DNA of 64,000 nt from Bedellia somnulentella. Its lineage: Eukaryota; Arthropoda; Insecta; Lepidoptera; Bedelliidae. The number at the start of each line of letters is the position of its first letter. Position 1 is the stretch's first letter. Shown in pieces: positions 11,966 through 26,600 of the stretch. Both the position numbers and the translations under genes were made by a program. The notes beneath the pieces were generated by a model. The model had not been told where the DNA came from. It saw only the letters and a program-made list of their open reading frames with translations, and did no database searches. The stretch spans positions 3,348,001-3,412,000 of the forward strand of contig OY755184.1 in NCBI GenBank assembly GCA_963576735.1, read 5' to 3'.

Positions 11966-12568
11966 TAATAGAGTGGGTGGATGAAAAAATATTAATAAAA
12001 GAGGTATATAGAGCCGATGAGAATATTAATGTCAGTAGAAGACAGCCGCAAAGAATACATTTGGATCAAATTTTCAAATATTTACTAAAAAAGCAGGTGT
12101 CCGATGTGTGAAGAAGAAAGGTCATACATACATAAATATTCTCACGCCGTTATTTCCCATTGGGGTAGGCAGAGACTATCGATCGCCACTTTGTACGATC
12201 CTGGCAAACCTCTCTGGCTTCGTTAACATCCATCAATCTTTTCATACATGTTATTTTACTCTTCATACTGCGGACACTTGCCTTTTTGAGCACATTTTCT
12301 ATTTGATCCCAATGTGTCCTCCGAGGTCGTCCTCTACTAAGATTACCTTCCACATTGGATTATCTATATATCTCTTTCACCAATTTACTGTCATACATCC
12401 TCTCTTTGTGCCCAAATCATCTCAACATCTAAGAAAAGTCATGTTTGAAAATTATTGATAAATGTACATAGAGCTCTAGAAGTTTGCCAGGATTGTACAA
12501 AGTGTGATCGATAGTCTCTGCCTATCCATTATGGAAACTGATGGCACGAGTATATGTATGTATATAAA
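11966..12568 (+). repeat. LINE-A 3' region, split by an inverted LINE-A
   Basis: The plus-strand parts 11966-12120 and about 12459-12568 encode degraded C-terminal LINE-A sequence and end at CACGAGTATATGTATGTATA. A second LINE-A copy in reverse orientation (12121-12435) lies between them. Confidence 0.6.
12121..12435 (-). pseudogene. LINE-A 3' fragment, nested
   Basis: The reverse complement encodes [20 protein letters not shown], then a [23 protein letters not shown] stretch ending SAYPNGK. The 3' end with the CATA tail is at the low-coordinate side. It is the C-terminus of the reverse transcriptase only. Confidence 0.8.
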
Positions 12569-12904
12569 AAAGTGTAAAGTCTAATAAGTCTGAAGCGTTG
12601 GTATATCCTTCAAAGTGTTCTTATATTCGCAGGTAAATTTTATAGCACAAGTTGGTATAAAGTTCTCAAATGAGGACATAAATCTTGCAAGTAGTTAAAC
12701 GGGCGTGCTCACATCCCCGTATTCTTCGTAATTACTTTATAAGACTCACTTATATGCGATTTCTGAATACCAACTTTGTTCGGAATTGCTTCAATTTGTT
12801 CTTCCGTGAATGAACTGAGTTTTTATTGTTACCGTATCGGTTGAGTAGTGCACTATACAATTTGTATAGGTCGTTGGATGCTAGTTATATTAACATACGA
12901 TTAC

Positions 12905-13155
12905 CTGTGTAGTGTTGGCTTAGAATAGCACTTCCCTATTTCTTCCTGTGGGTGATCGTAGGATGCGGCTAAGGGTATTCGGGCTATTAAAGTGATTTTA
13001 GGGCGATGTGGTTGCAGACCCGTCACGAAAATTCTTTTATTTTACAATCTTTTCCCCACTCAATGTCTAAAAGTGGCTGAAGAATTTCTTATTCTTATGT
13101 TCTGGCTACGGCTTTTAGGGATTTTTCACCGTGTGTCTATGTAAGTATGTATGTA
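12905..13155 (+). repeat. SINE-1 copy
   Basis: Full-length plus-strand copy with a TATG tail. Confidence 0.85.
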
Positions 13156-13215
13156 CGATCACACTGCTCCGGACTTGTTAAGTTCAACGAATAGTGCTAT
13201 AACTACTTAACCTTT

Positions 13216-13398
13216 TTACATACATACATATTCTAACGGCTATAAATGCCTAGAAGGGGTAGCCAGAGCTAAGGAATGAGAAATTCCTCAGCCACTTTTG
13301 GAAAGTTGAGTGGGGAAAAGATGGTAAAAGAAAGGTTTTTGGTGATGGGTCTCCAACCGCATCGCCCAAAAATCCCTTAAAAGCCCCTTAACCTTTGT
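13216..13398 (-). repeat. SINE-1 copy, 5'-truncated
   Basis: Tail and 3' two-thirds; stops in AAGCCCCTTAACC. Confidence 0.85.
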
Positions 13399-13546
13399 CT
13401 ATACATAAAAAATATTAAAAATAAGTCCATATTATTATAAATACTTCCGCTAAAACTCTCAACAATGACAAATTCGTTCTCATTGCCATTTTACTTCGGT
13501 TTGTCCGGGGCGGTGTACACGATCACTTGTGAGCACATTTCGTAGT

Positions 13547-13848
13547 TTCATACATACATACATATACTCACGCCGTTAGTTCCCATTGGGGTAGGCAGAG
13601 ACTATCGATCACCACTTTGTACGATCCCGGCAAACCAACTTTTCATACATGTTCTTTTATCCTTCATACTTCGGAGACCTGCCGTTTTGAGCGAATTTTT
13701 CTATTTTGTCCAAATGAGTCCTCCGAGGTCGTGCTCAACTTACATTACCTTCCACATTGGATTTATAGATCTCTTTCACGAATTTACTATCATCCATCCT
13801 TTCTATGTACCCAAACCATCTTAATATTCCTTTCCTTGTTATGTATAT
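13547..13848 (-). repeat. LINE-A 3' fragment
   Basis: Same C-terminal reverse transcriptase region as 12121, with a CATA tail at 13549-13566 and a deletion near 13640. Confidence 0.75.
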
Positions 13849-13929
13849 GCAAATGAAAGCCTAGCCCTAGATATTTTCATCACGACCCACATATATTCCC
13901 ACGCTAGCTTTGTGTGCGTTGGCAGTCTT

Positions 13930-14189
13930 TAACGACCACTTAAATTATAGTAGCTGGAACCGAAGGCTAAGTAAAATTTTAAAGTCATTTCCCTGAATTA
14001 TTAACGACAATTAATATTCTTTTCACCAAGAAACCATTGCACTTGGATCTAATAATTTTTGAACTTAAGTGGATCTTACACGATAAAAAGAGAATGGAAA
14101 CATTCGCTTACTTAAACTTATTTACTTAGCTTATCACAATACTTGTTCACTTGCTATCATACTCTTTGTAATCGATATTTAATTATCGA
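13930..14189. other. No gene recognised
   Basis: AT-rich sequence just downstream of troponin C. Nothing recognised. Confidence 0.35.
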
Positions 14190-14431
14190 TATTGCCGGCT
14201 TAGAATGTCACTACCTCCTACCCACGGGTGTCGTAAGAGGCAACTAAGGGTGTGGGGTTTTTAAAGTGGTTTTTGGGCGATTCAGTTGGAGACCCATCAC
14301 CAACAATACTTAATTTCTACTATCTTGTCCCCTTTCAACTTCAAAATGTGGCTGAGGAGTTTCTAGCTATGAAGCTCTGGCTTTCCCTTTTTGGGATTTA
14401 TGGTCGTGAGTATATGTCTGTATGTATGTAA
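14190..14431 (+). repeat. SINE-1 copy, subfamily B
   Basis: Plus strand with CACGGGTGTCGTAAGAGGC and ATCTTGTCCCCTTTCAAC; ends GTATATGTCTGTATGTATG. Confidence 0.85.
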
Positions 14432-14644
14432 ATAAAATGAGGACCATGTTATATCTTCTAACAAAAAGAGGATTATTGTTCATGATAATAAAAAAAAAAC
14501 TTTATAATCTTTGGTTTATATTTATATTCCATTTCACACTTAGCATAATTTTATGATATATATGGAGGGCCTTGTTTAAGTACAAGTAAGTAATAAGTTA
14601 ATGTAACCGGCTCTTGGTTATTTGTTCTGTTAACTCGTTGGCTT

Positions 14645-14673
14645 CTAGTCACCGGTCATCATCTCCATAAATT
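14645..14673 (-). CDS. TpnC: Troponin C exon 6 (last)
   Basis: CAG acceptor, then two bases completing the Glu of loop IV, then FMEMMTGD and TAG. The match to exon 5 is exact in phase. No clear AATAAA was seen just downstream. Confidence 0.9.
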
Positions 14674-17600
14674 CTGAAAAAATATTGTATAAGCAATAAA
14701 ACAGCTTCCTTCTATCAATTTTAGAAAGTTGTGTGAATAAGAAACGTCTTCTATAGCTCAATTCATTTCATTTTATATTATATACATTTACATCGATATG
14801 TTCCCACTGTAAGGCCTCGTTCACACGGCATTATCCTGCACGTTTTTTTGCAGTATACGTCTTAACGTATAAATAGTGACCATACAACGTACACAGATCC
14901 ATTCACACGACGATTATTCTGCAAAGAAACAGCTTATACGTTCAAACGCATACTCAACGGACTTGTCAAGCAAATCGAATGAACTTTCACGCATTTGGTT
15001 CAAAGTGGCATATGGTATATTTGTCTCCTTTTGAATATTGCGGCTATTCGTTTTTTATCGAATGAAAATTTACCGTGTGAAGACCCCTGTGATTGTACGT
15101 TAAAAAAACGAATACGAAAGAAACACACACACACACACACACACACATGCTCACGGCTGTAAATCCCTACAAGGGGTAGCCAGAGCTGAGGAACTAGAAG
15201 TTCCTCGGCCACTTTTGGAAAGTAGAGTGGGGAAAAGATGGTAAAAATAAAGGTTGTTGGTGATGGGTCTCCAACCGCATCCCCCAAAGATCCCTTAATA
15301 GCCCCAATACCGTTAGTCGCCTCTTACGTACACCCACCGGAAGAAATGGGGTAGTGCTATTCTAAGCCGACACTACACAGCAAAGAAACGAAAGAAACGT
15401 GCTGGATAATGCCGTGTGAACCAAGCCTAAGGCTTTGCTGAAGCTAAAACTCAAACGTTCCCGCCGTATATCCACGAAAGAGCACCATAGGTTTTAAACA
15501 TCACAAAACATTAACGTGATTCAGAGTACCCTTATTTTATTAGTACAGTGCACTCACGTGATCGGAGGTAGGCCTGTCACCATTTCTGCACGAATACGTT
15601 GTCACATGTCTAAGTACAATTTAAACCATTTGGGGTTCCTTATGTTGTTATGCATTACCATGCAATTACTCACGCATATAACTTTTAAAAGACATATTAG
15701 AGTAGGCCCGGTCAGGGATTTGAACCCACACCTATCTACTTGATAGGCGGTGTTCTACTCACTGAGCTTGTTAAGGCAAGGAATAATATAAACGAAGACT
15801 TGCCAATATAAACATTTACTTTGAAATAATACAGTTATTAAATTTACAATATAAAGGTATGTTAAGTCGACGGTGGTTGGTTGCGTAGTGAGTAGTTCTT
15901 CCGCCAGCGATCTCCGCGCCGCCGCGCCTGCGGCTTGCCATTACTCGCAGATCAGGCGTAAACGGGGATATCACAGTTGTTTTAGTCTTATGTTTAAAAG
16001 ATCAATCAAAGGTAATCTATACATACATACATACATATACTCACGGCTATAAATCCCTAGAAGGGGTAGCCAGAGCTAAGGAATAAGAAATTCCTCAGCC
16101 ACTTTTGGAAAGTTGAGTGGGGAAAAGATGGTGAGATTAAGGTTGTTGGTGATGGGTCTCCAACCGTATCGAGCAAAAATCCCTCAAAAGCCCCAATACC
16201 GTTAGTCGCCTCTTACGTACACCCACCGGAAGAAATGGGGTAGTGCTATTCTAAGCCGACACTACGCAGCAGATCTATATCATACACATTAAAGAAGAAT
16301 GTCAAAGGCTGTCTAGTTTCAAAAAGCCCAAACCAATAAAAAGACCTTTGCTACCGTACCATCAAAATCTACGGTCCCGGAAGAGTCAGTGTCAATTTCT
16401 GCGATCATCTCATTGAGCTGGTCCGGCGTGAGCTGGTCATCCAGTGCAGCCAAGATCTCACGGAGACTCGATGTTGGGATGTAGCCGTGCCCTGGAAATG
16501 TAAGCATGCTAATAAAAGTAAGGGTTTTAACTCCAGCAAACCGATAAACTTATATGCAAATGCACTGTATACCTACATTTATTAACTAAAAGCCATAAAT
16601 ACCAAAATGGGGTAGCCAGAGCTTCAGAGCTAGAAACTCCTCAGCCACATATGGAAGTTGATAGGGGACAAGATGGTAGAAATAAAGTATCGTTGGTGAT
16701 GGGTCCAAACCACTCAAAAAGCCCCATAACCTTAGTTGCCTCTTAATACACCCGTGGGGAGAAAGTCTTAGTGACATTATAAGTCGGCACAAGACGGCAA
16801 TCTGTATATAGTATAGAATAAATTGCTCCATTTCTTTTGAGAAGATATATTGCAACTACACATGCCACTCGCGAGGCAAACCAGTTGTTTTGTGTATTCT
16901 TAGCTGAACTGCTTAGCTTATTTATTAATATCGATTTGAATTTGCACCAAGCCCTCAGTGTATTTGTGGTATACTCGTGTCACAAATTCAAGGGCTTAAG
17001 CAACGTTTAGGGTTCCGTAATTTCAAATACATACATACACACACTCACAGCCATATATCCCAAAAAGGGGTAGCCAGAGCTTCAGAGCTAGTGGATATGA
17101 ACATTCCGCAACGTTATACCCCGATAATATAACGTTGCTCGTCTGTCTTAAACGGTCATTTACCTCTTGAACAGGTTGAGGTATCGAGTAATTTAACCGT
17201 TTTACTTAAATATAGAGCTCATTGAAGTAATAAAAAAATAAACTTCTTTGTTAACGTAAAACTATAATGGTTAATGCCAATATTTAGACTGAAATAAGAA
17301 AACAAAGTTGATTCATTGTATAAGAGAAATAAGGGAATGTTAGAAATAATAAAAAAATAAAACTATGGTGCGATACTCTACTCCTGAAATTAGTTATCAT
17401 GTACGAATATTTCGTACTACAAATTTAGTACGGAACCCTCGATGAGCGAGTTCGTGTCGTACTTTTTCCAGTAGTGGATGGTGATTGTTTAAGTTATGAC
17501 GATTATTCCTGTCATAATCATTGATGAATAATTCATGAATGTTGTCGGCACTCTGGTAGAAGTAACTTGCCTCAGTAATCTAATTTTTGTCTGTAAATAC

Positions 17601-20600
17601 ATACGAAAATAAACGCTCCTGGGTCCTGACCTGGCATGAGCTAGTTACGTTTAATTGTATATTATACATTAGTTTCTATTTAAGTACTTTAGTTTGCTTG
17701 TTGTGTCGGTTTAGCAAAGCAGTCTAGTTGGTCCCTTCCGACTAACCCCTGGCTGACTTTTACGTCCGGAGGTTAGGGTTCAATGCAATGGGGATATTAT
17801 GATGATGAAAATGAATGATTAGTTTATAGTTTTAGATTAGATAAGATAAAGATAAAAGATACTTATTTGTTACCAAACACAATAACAACATATACAAACA
17901 TTACAATTTAAAAAGAAAAGATGGCAACAAAAAGGCAAAGTACCTCAGCTAGGTTCCCAACATTATCCGCAGGACACTGCTGGGGAGCTGGTTTTCTGGT
18001 ACCGCCTGTAACTTACATACTAAGTCCGACATAAACAGTTAGTTTACCTAACCTTATACCACTCGTTGTAACTGTGCTACTGGGAGTTAAGAAGAAAATA
18101 ACTCATCACTTAAAAGAACAAAAAGAAATTAGATTTCAGTGAGCAATCATTAATGAGCAGCCAGCCTTAAATCAATAGTAAATAAATAAACAAATCGTTT
18201 TATTAACAAATTAGTGGGTAGACCACCGCTTATCGTGCAGATGATGAAGGTTCTAATCCCAGGTCGAGCCTACACCAATTTGCCTTTTCTAAAGTCATAA
18301 GTATGGTTAATTTATTATAGTTATTGAAGGTGAGGGGAATCGTGAGGAAACCCAATAGAAGGCTAAGTTGTACAGTGTAATCGTACTAAAACGGCGATAG
18401 GCCTACACCCTATCACGTGAGTACACTATCCAAGTAACATGATGTTCAGAAGTATTAGTACCTCTGCGAACTCCTTCGGAGCTGTACGACGTAAACGTTT
18501 CAGTTAGCTTTTAAACTTTAAAGTCATTTACTTAGCTTACCTTTATTTTGCTACCCTTATTTTGCAAGAGATGTCATCAAGTATTATATTAATAAGTGTG
18601 TGTCACTTTTACATTATTTTTTGTCGATGGTAGAAAAGATGTATAGACCAATTAGTTTTTAAGATATCAAATATAATTATCTTTTTTGGAAATAAAATAG
18701 TTTGTACAGTTTACAGAACTGAAACATTCGTTTTCAATATCTACACTATTAACGAAGGTTTAAGGCAGCAAAATTTATTCGTTTGACCTAGATAGTCCCA
18801 ACTCTATAACCTATTACTACTTAAATTGGTCGCTTGGGATTAGATAAAATTATGTAATAGGAAATAACTATTGCCGAAATTACAAACCAAGCTATGTTCG
18901 CGGCTATGATTCCTAGAAAGGATAGTCTGAGTTATAGAACAAAAATTCCTCCACTTTTATTGTGTAGCAAAAAGAAAATGGCAAATCTCCTGTTCCCGTT
19001 TTATTTTATTTCCTTCCAGACAAAAGTATACAATATAGAGCTAAGATAGATAGTCTAATGCTTTTAACAAATATCTACAAATAGAAGTCATCACAAACCT
19101 TTTCAAGTTCTTAGATAGCTCTTTACTTGAATCGCCAATTTAGTGGGAAGGATATCCTTTATAACCAAGGAAAGAAAGAAGCTTTTAACGCCAATATCCC
19201 GTGGCAAGTATTTAAAAAAAACAGTTAGAGATAATAATTGAATTAGAATTAAAATATTATCTGTCCTTGATTTTGTTTTGCAATAATATGTTTGTTAAAT
19301 AAAATGTAACTTAAATATGTAGCTGTGTAGTGTCGGCTTAGAATAGCACTACCCCGTTTATTTCCGTGGGTGTAAGTAAGAGGCTACTAAGAGAATTTTG
19401 GGGCTTTTTAATGGATTATTGGGCGATGCGGTTAGGAACCCATCACCAACAACCTTTATTTTACCATCTTTTCCCCATTTCAAAAGTGATTGAGGGATTT
19501 TTAATTCCTTAGCTCTGGCTACCCCTTTTAGGGATTAATAGGCATGAGTATATGTATGTAAGTAAAATTTGTAATAAAGCATCAAGCACACATTAGCCGA
19601 ATTCCCTAATCAACCTCGCGCCATTTTGAATTCAGTTACCGGTAGATTAGTCTCGCAATAAATCGATTTAATCCACCGCGCTGTATCATCAATAGGCGAG
19701 TGTGGTTAAGCATAATTTCCTGCATATCGCTAGTTTGTCACCTTTGGTCTAAACTGGGACTTCGTTGCAAATTGCGATTGAAATGAATTGAGCGTTAGGT
19801 ACACCGCAGTATTCTTACTATCTGTGCAGTCGGTTTCAGATAAAGCCGTGTTCTAAACAAGAAACTATAAACTTTTCTCTTTTGACTTCAATCAGAAAAT
19901 AGTTTTTTGGTGATTATTCTTCAATGGTAGGTTCGATCGTGACATGCCCTTATAACACAAAGCAATGTCTACTTGATCCCTATGCCAAATTGCTTAAAAT
20001 CGGTCGAGCCGTCCCAGAGGATTTCGATCACAAAGAAATGGCCTACCCGCGTATAAGTGCGTTTAACAAAAATAATCTTATCCGCAATTCAAATTTAAGA
20101 ATATCCTTTAATTTAGTTGCTTTTAGTCATATTCATGGAACTACTTGGCTTTTTAAGTTATTTATGAGAATATAATGTATTCATAAATAATCATGACCAT
20201 ATTCCCACGAATTCTTTCTAAATCATAACTTGGACCAATTTTCATGCTTGAAATTATCGCGTAATGGCCACAGCATAGGTATGTTTAGTTTTGAATCTTT
20301 TTCTTTGCAATTCAGAGGAAAATTGAATATATTTTAACTATTTTGATACTATTATAAGCTATATAAAATAATCACTCTATTAATAATAAATCTGTAAAAA
20401 AACAACCTTTTTTCCGATAGCAAACCATCAAGCATACGTTTAGAACAACATATTCGTGCTCAATAACTCGAAAACTGCTGTTGTATTTTACGGAAACACA
20501 GCAATTAAGGGGCGAGTAATTAAACTCTATCGTTTTTCATAGAAATAACAAAAGCCTTTTTAATTGGACCCTTCCCCGCACCCCTCACTTTCACCCTTAG

Positions 20601-23600
20601 CATCGAATAGTTTGCGGAAAACTACAGGCGCGGATTCAGGAGATGTATAATTGAAATAATAATTATTAATTACCCTTTCCCGAGACCCGCTGGAGTCGAT
20701 TTTTTTTCGCTTAATTGATTAGTAACAAAGCATAATTAAGCGCTTTTTTGTTTTAATCTATCATTTGCTTGTTGCGATTGCTATTTTGGGTAGGCAAAGA
20801 ATACCGATTGTCACCTTGTACGATCCTGACATAGCTTACTTGCTTTTCTAACATTTATCATTTTTAGATTTGCTCATTTATTCTTCTCACTGCGGACTAC
20901 CTATTAAGAATAAATAGCATTTATGTGATAATATTAATATCAAAAACTAATCGATCTCGTATAAATACTATAATGGACTTGAGTATATAACAAATTGCGA
21001 TGAAACAAGCGCATCAATTTAGGTGCTTATGCAGTATGAGTTAAAACATTATTCTAACTCCACGATAACTATCGATTTGAGGGTATTAAAACTAAGTGTA
21101 TTTTGACGTTACTTGTTTTGTGATTTTTACCTAGACTATGTTTATATTAGTTTTATCTACAACAATTACCCGATAACATACACTCACATTTAACGTCTTT
21201 TATCAACTGTCTTCTTAATCTTATCAACCTTAAAAGTATCAATTTAATTACAAACTTCTTACGATAAGACTTACAGATTAAAAACACAGTAATTACATAC
21301 ACGTACAGATTAAATGCCGAATTAGACACATTGCACAGTCATATAAAGATTGTTCGAAAGTAAAGACAAAAAAAAATACTTACTTAACGATATTCTTAGT
21401 AATTAGTAATCCACGAATGAAAAACATCCAAAAATAAATGATTTATTTCAAGAGTTACAGTAAAAATTAAAATATAAAACCCAAAAAAAACAATTGCCAA
21501 TTGAAAATAAAACAATTAGGATCACTAATTTTAAAAACACCAGCATGAAACTTTGGTCTCAGATGATAGTAACTAAACCCACGAAAATAACAAAAACCAC
21601 AAAAATATAGCACTGAATACGGCCCTGCCCCGCTGACAGCAATGCAAATAATTCCCAGTAGAGTCGAATAGAAGCGGCCCTGGCTTCCCGCCAACGCCGC
21701 CCGCCATTACACTATCCGATATTTCGACATCTTCACACACTCCATCATCGTTTTAATAGCCGAGCTATCAAATTGTTTTTCTGTTTATTCTTTGATCTAT
21801 GTTTTGAAACGGAAGGTTAACTTGATTATGAGGTTGTTTGTCGCTTTAATTAGATGGTGATTTGTGGTTTGTAAATAATATCTTCATACCTATGCATGAA
21901 ATGCAGAACACTCACATTATTTGGCTCACGTTCCAGTTTTCTTCCCGGCGGATAAAATCACAAATTGAATTTGTTACATATAACTAGAGCCAGTCAACTT
22001 CTGAAACGGCTCGAATGGCATTGCGTAATGCATTTTTGGTTTGTACGCTGATGTATGGATTTAACGTTGGGTATAGCAAAAGAAACATAAACAATCTTTC
22101 AAATGTATGGGAAGTAAGAACACTAACTAGTTTTTGTTTTGGGTTTGTCGGAGGTTATGTGACAGAGGGAGGATAGTATGAAAGTTGACATAATGTGCAA
22201 GAGTGACTGCATGAGAACGATGATGAATGTAAGAGAAGCAAGAGAGTTTGTCAGGATCGTGATGTCACGACTTCGGTGTTAATATTAAAAATAATTTAAA
22301 AAAGATAAAGATGAGAGGAAAAGATGGTTTAAGTTCCCCATGGATGGTCTCAGAAAATGTATTGCTATTTGTCTCGTTAAAACAAATGAATTTATCTGTA
22401 ACTAATGTTGAAGGTTATGTTAGTAGAGGACGGCCACGAGAGACACACTTAGACCAAATTGAGAGTGTGCTCAAAAAGACAGGCGTCCGAAGTATGAAGA
22501 ATAAAAGAGCATGTATAAAAAGATTGATGGATGTAGACGAAGCAAGAGAGGTTTGCCAGGATCGTACGAAGTGGCGATCGATAGTCTCTGCCTACCCCAA
22601 TGGGAATTAACGGCGTGAGTATATATACTCATATATGTATGTATCTGTAACTGTACATTTGAGTTAAACCATTCCTACCTAACATCAAGACTTAAATATC
22701 AAACAGCTGCTTTTTATTTATTTATTAATATACATATATTATAACTCGGCTTAAAATGGCACTAACCCATTTCATCCCGCGAGGCGAAGTAGGGTTTTGG
22801 GTGTTTTAAGAGATTTTTGGGTGATACGGCTGGTGATGGTAATGACCACTCATCCTTTATTTACCCCCACTCACCTAACTTAACTTTTAAATGTCAACTC
22901 AAAGAATTAAACGTTAACGTAGTATATCCCCGAACGGATGGGAGAGGTAGTAATAATTTCGAACATAGAAGTATAGAAAAGAATAGAATAAGGTTTATTC
23001 GCAGCAAATATGGCACAAATTAAAACACAACACAAAAAATAATAAAACTTAAAACTAAAGAAAAATAAATTTAAAATAAATCAAAAGCATTTAAAAGGAA
23101 AAGTTAAAAACAATGTAAACAAACCTGTGAACAGTGAAAAAAGAAAACAAAATAATAGAAAAAAAAACAGAGATCATTATAAAATTAAACGGAACAAAAA
23201 AATAATGTTAAAACATCACGTGGTATTATAGACAGCGTGATTTTAACACCTTTTCCGGTTCACCGGTTTTCTACCAGCTGAGCTATCACAGTTTCTTATT
23301 CTGTAGCACTAGCTACCCTTTTTTTGGATTTATAGCCGTGAGTATATGTATGTATGTAAAACATAATAGATATCATATCCGCAGACCAAGTTAAACGATG
23401 TTAGCCCCAATGAAACCAAGTTTTCCAACTTCCAGCAATGCACTTGCTTAAACTTCATTATTACAAATAAAAAATCGCTGGGTTTGAAAAATCTCAGTTG
23501 GCAATTCTAGTCCATTTATCACTGAGTTTGCTGTCACCAATTCGCAGTTGGAGCGAAGTTGCGAACTTTTTCTACTGAAACATTTTGTTCAATTCTCCAG

Positions 23601-26600
23601 CTATCCCACACGGACTATTGAAAACATTCGCTCTGAAACACATCGAGTTTTCGTGGGATTTATTCAAGTGAAGAAATTCTTGATAACTTGGAATACTAGT
23701 TTTTCTGGTGTCATCACAAAAAGGTAGCCAGACCTTTGGAATATCTGCTTAGAAGTGAAAGATAAAATGCCCATTACTGACTATTCCTTTAAAAAGTCTC
23801 CGTTCTTTAGTCACCTGTTATGCAAAAATAAGATAGCTTTACTCTTAATTCTTAAGTTTTAATTGCTTTTTTAAACCAAATGGAAGTCCAGCTGCATTCA
23901 TTTTAATTGATAAAACTCAACTCAAAAAACTCAAACGTTCATGCTGAATATCCCCGAAGGGGTTGGCAGAGGTACTAATACTTCTGAACATCACGTGACA
24001 TTATCACCTGGTGTTCAGAGTACCCACGTTTTGTTTCGACAGTGTACTCACGTCACAGGGGGCAGGCCTATCGCCGTTTTATACGAATGCCCACCTTATG
24101 GCTAAGTTGTAGTTAGTCATGCACTGTCGCATATGGGTTTCCTCACGATGGTTTTCCCTCACTGGTAATAACCACGATATATTAACCACACGTATAACTT
24201 TAGAAAAGACAAATTCGTGTAGGCCCGACCCGGGATTTAAACTGACGCCTGTCTATTTCAACGGACGGTTGTTCCACCCCGGCTGTAATAAACTATTATT
24301 TTGAAATTTAAGTGTTAGTGTATCTACAATTAAAAATTGCAAAAGTACCTTCTTTAAAAATGTTCGTTGGTTAATCCCGATTATTATTATATATAGTACC
24401 TTCTTTATCATACAGCCTGAAAGCTTCCTTCAGTTCTTTTTGCAGAGCTTCGTCGTCCTCGTCTAGGAAATGGGTCGCGACGCGCACGAATGAATCGAAG
24501 TTCAGTTTTCCACTTCCTGAAATATCAGAACAACTATTAATGAAAGAAATTGTATTTTTAGATGAAATTATATTGTAGAAAAGAATAGAATAGAATAATA
24601 ATTTATTTGCCAGAATAAGAGCAAGTAAAGATATCAATAGTTATAAAACCCACAAGTGTTGTAAGAGGCGACTGAGGGTATGGGGCTTTTTTAAGTGGTG
24701 GTGGGCGATGCGGATGTTGACCCATCACCAACCATACTTTATTTCTACTATCTTCTCCCTTATCAACTACCATATGTGGCTGAGGAGTTTCTAGCTCTGA
24801 TGCTCTGGCTAGCCCTTTTTGGGATTTATGGCTTCTGAGCATATGTATATATATGTTAGAATCAAACAAACGAACAAGTTTTTCGTCATTTAAATATAAC
24901 ATACACGGCTATAAATCCCTTGAAGGGGTTGCCAGAGCTAGGGAATTAGAAATTCCTCACCCACTTTTGGAAGTTGCGTGGGGAAAAGATGGTGAAATAA
25001 AGGTTGTTGGTGATGTGTCTAAAGGTTGTTGGTGATGTATCTCCAACCGCATCGCCCATAAATCCATTAAAAGCCCCAATACCGTTAGTCGCCTCTTATG
25101 TACACCCACCGGAAGAAATGGGGTAGTGTTATACTAAGCCGACACTAAACAGCAAATTAAATTAATAAATAAGGAAAGAATAATTTCGACACAGGCGGGA
25201 TTCGAACCCGCGACCTCGGGTATACGCCCCCGTCGCTCTTGCCAATTGAGCTACCGTGTCAATGGCTGCCAGCGCGAAATTCTTCTATCCTTTATTTCTT
25301 CTACACGTTTTAGTAGTGTTTGCGTTTCCTACCTCCGAATTTTTTACTAATTCGGAAGGCCACTTGTCTATCTTTTCAGATAGAATGCAAATGTTGAAAA
25401 CGCCGAACTATCACATAATTTAAATCTTTTTGTTCATGAAAACCTCATGTGGGGATTATTACTAATAAATCTATACTTATAATAAATCTGTAGAGAGGTC
25501 AATTCTGTACATGAAATATATTTTCAAAATAACTATCAGGTGGTGATTAGGGATCGATACGGATGCCAAAAATGCAATCAGTAAAATTTTTGTCTGTCTG
25601 ACTGTCTGTCTGTCCGTCTGTCTGTCTGTCGGTTTGTATGTTCCTTATGGAAACAAAAACTACTCGACGGATTTTAACGAAACTTGGTACAATTATTTTC
25701 CATACTCCTGGGCAGGTTTTTGTATACTTTCCAGCAGTGTAGTAAAGGGGAATTTTGGGAAATTTTGGGAAAACGGGAGAAGTTACTAAATTTTTTAAGC
25801 TTCCGTCGCGTGTGCAGCCTTAATGGTTAAACTTACATAGAAATCATGTATGACGGAAATATTCTTCATAAAATTATCTAAAAAAAAATCCTCAACAGTT
25901 TATGTCTATCTTTTACGGTTGACTCACAATAACACGTGTAATTCCTGATAGCTTAGCAGTTCGGAACATTCTGATTATATTTGTTTACTCTTACGTTTGT
26001 AAAACTCTCACTCATCCCTGATTTAAAAAAGGTAACATTATTACCTATTCAATAAAAAAAGAATCATAGAAATCGGTGGAGAAACACCGAAATTATACAT
26101 AAAATAAGCCATCGCGCCCGTGACCAAAACCGAATCGTTACTAATTTACATATAACATACTAGATGGCGCCAGTAGTTGCATCCTACAACACGTAATGAT
26201 TTATCTTTTAGATTGTTATAAATACTTCATAGCGTTTTATTCCAAAATTTGCTATTAAACGGAAATACTGAACCGTTCATTAAAGCGCATTCAAAATCAC
26301 CAAACTACACTGTTTAGGGAGTGCTATAAATTTAATAAATTGAAAACATTGCGCTGAATTTCACAATGCTTGAGCAGTGACTAAAGAAAGAAACCTCAGA
26401 TATTTAAAAAACAACGCTACCCGTGCGAAGCTGGGACGATCCACTAGTAAAGAATAAATAAAGGAAAGAAACATTTCATGAACAAAAAGATTTAAATTAT
26501 GTGATAGTTAGGCGTTTTCAACATTTGCAATAAAGGATAGAAGAATTTCGCGCTGGCAGCCATTGACACGGTAGCTCAATTGGCAAGAGCGACAGGGGCG

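Noticed and set aside
12108..12458. Plus-strand frame of 116 codons with hydrophobic segments
   Set aside because: Antisense shadow of the LINE-A reverse transcriptase C-terminus.
21467..21694. Minus-strand frame with a GC-richer start
   Set aside because: No family resemblance and no splice context; probably chance.
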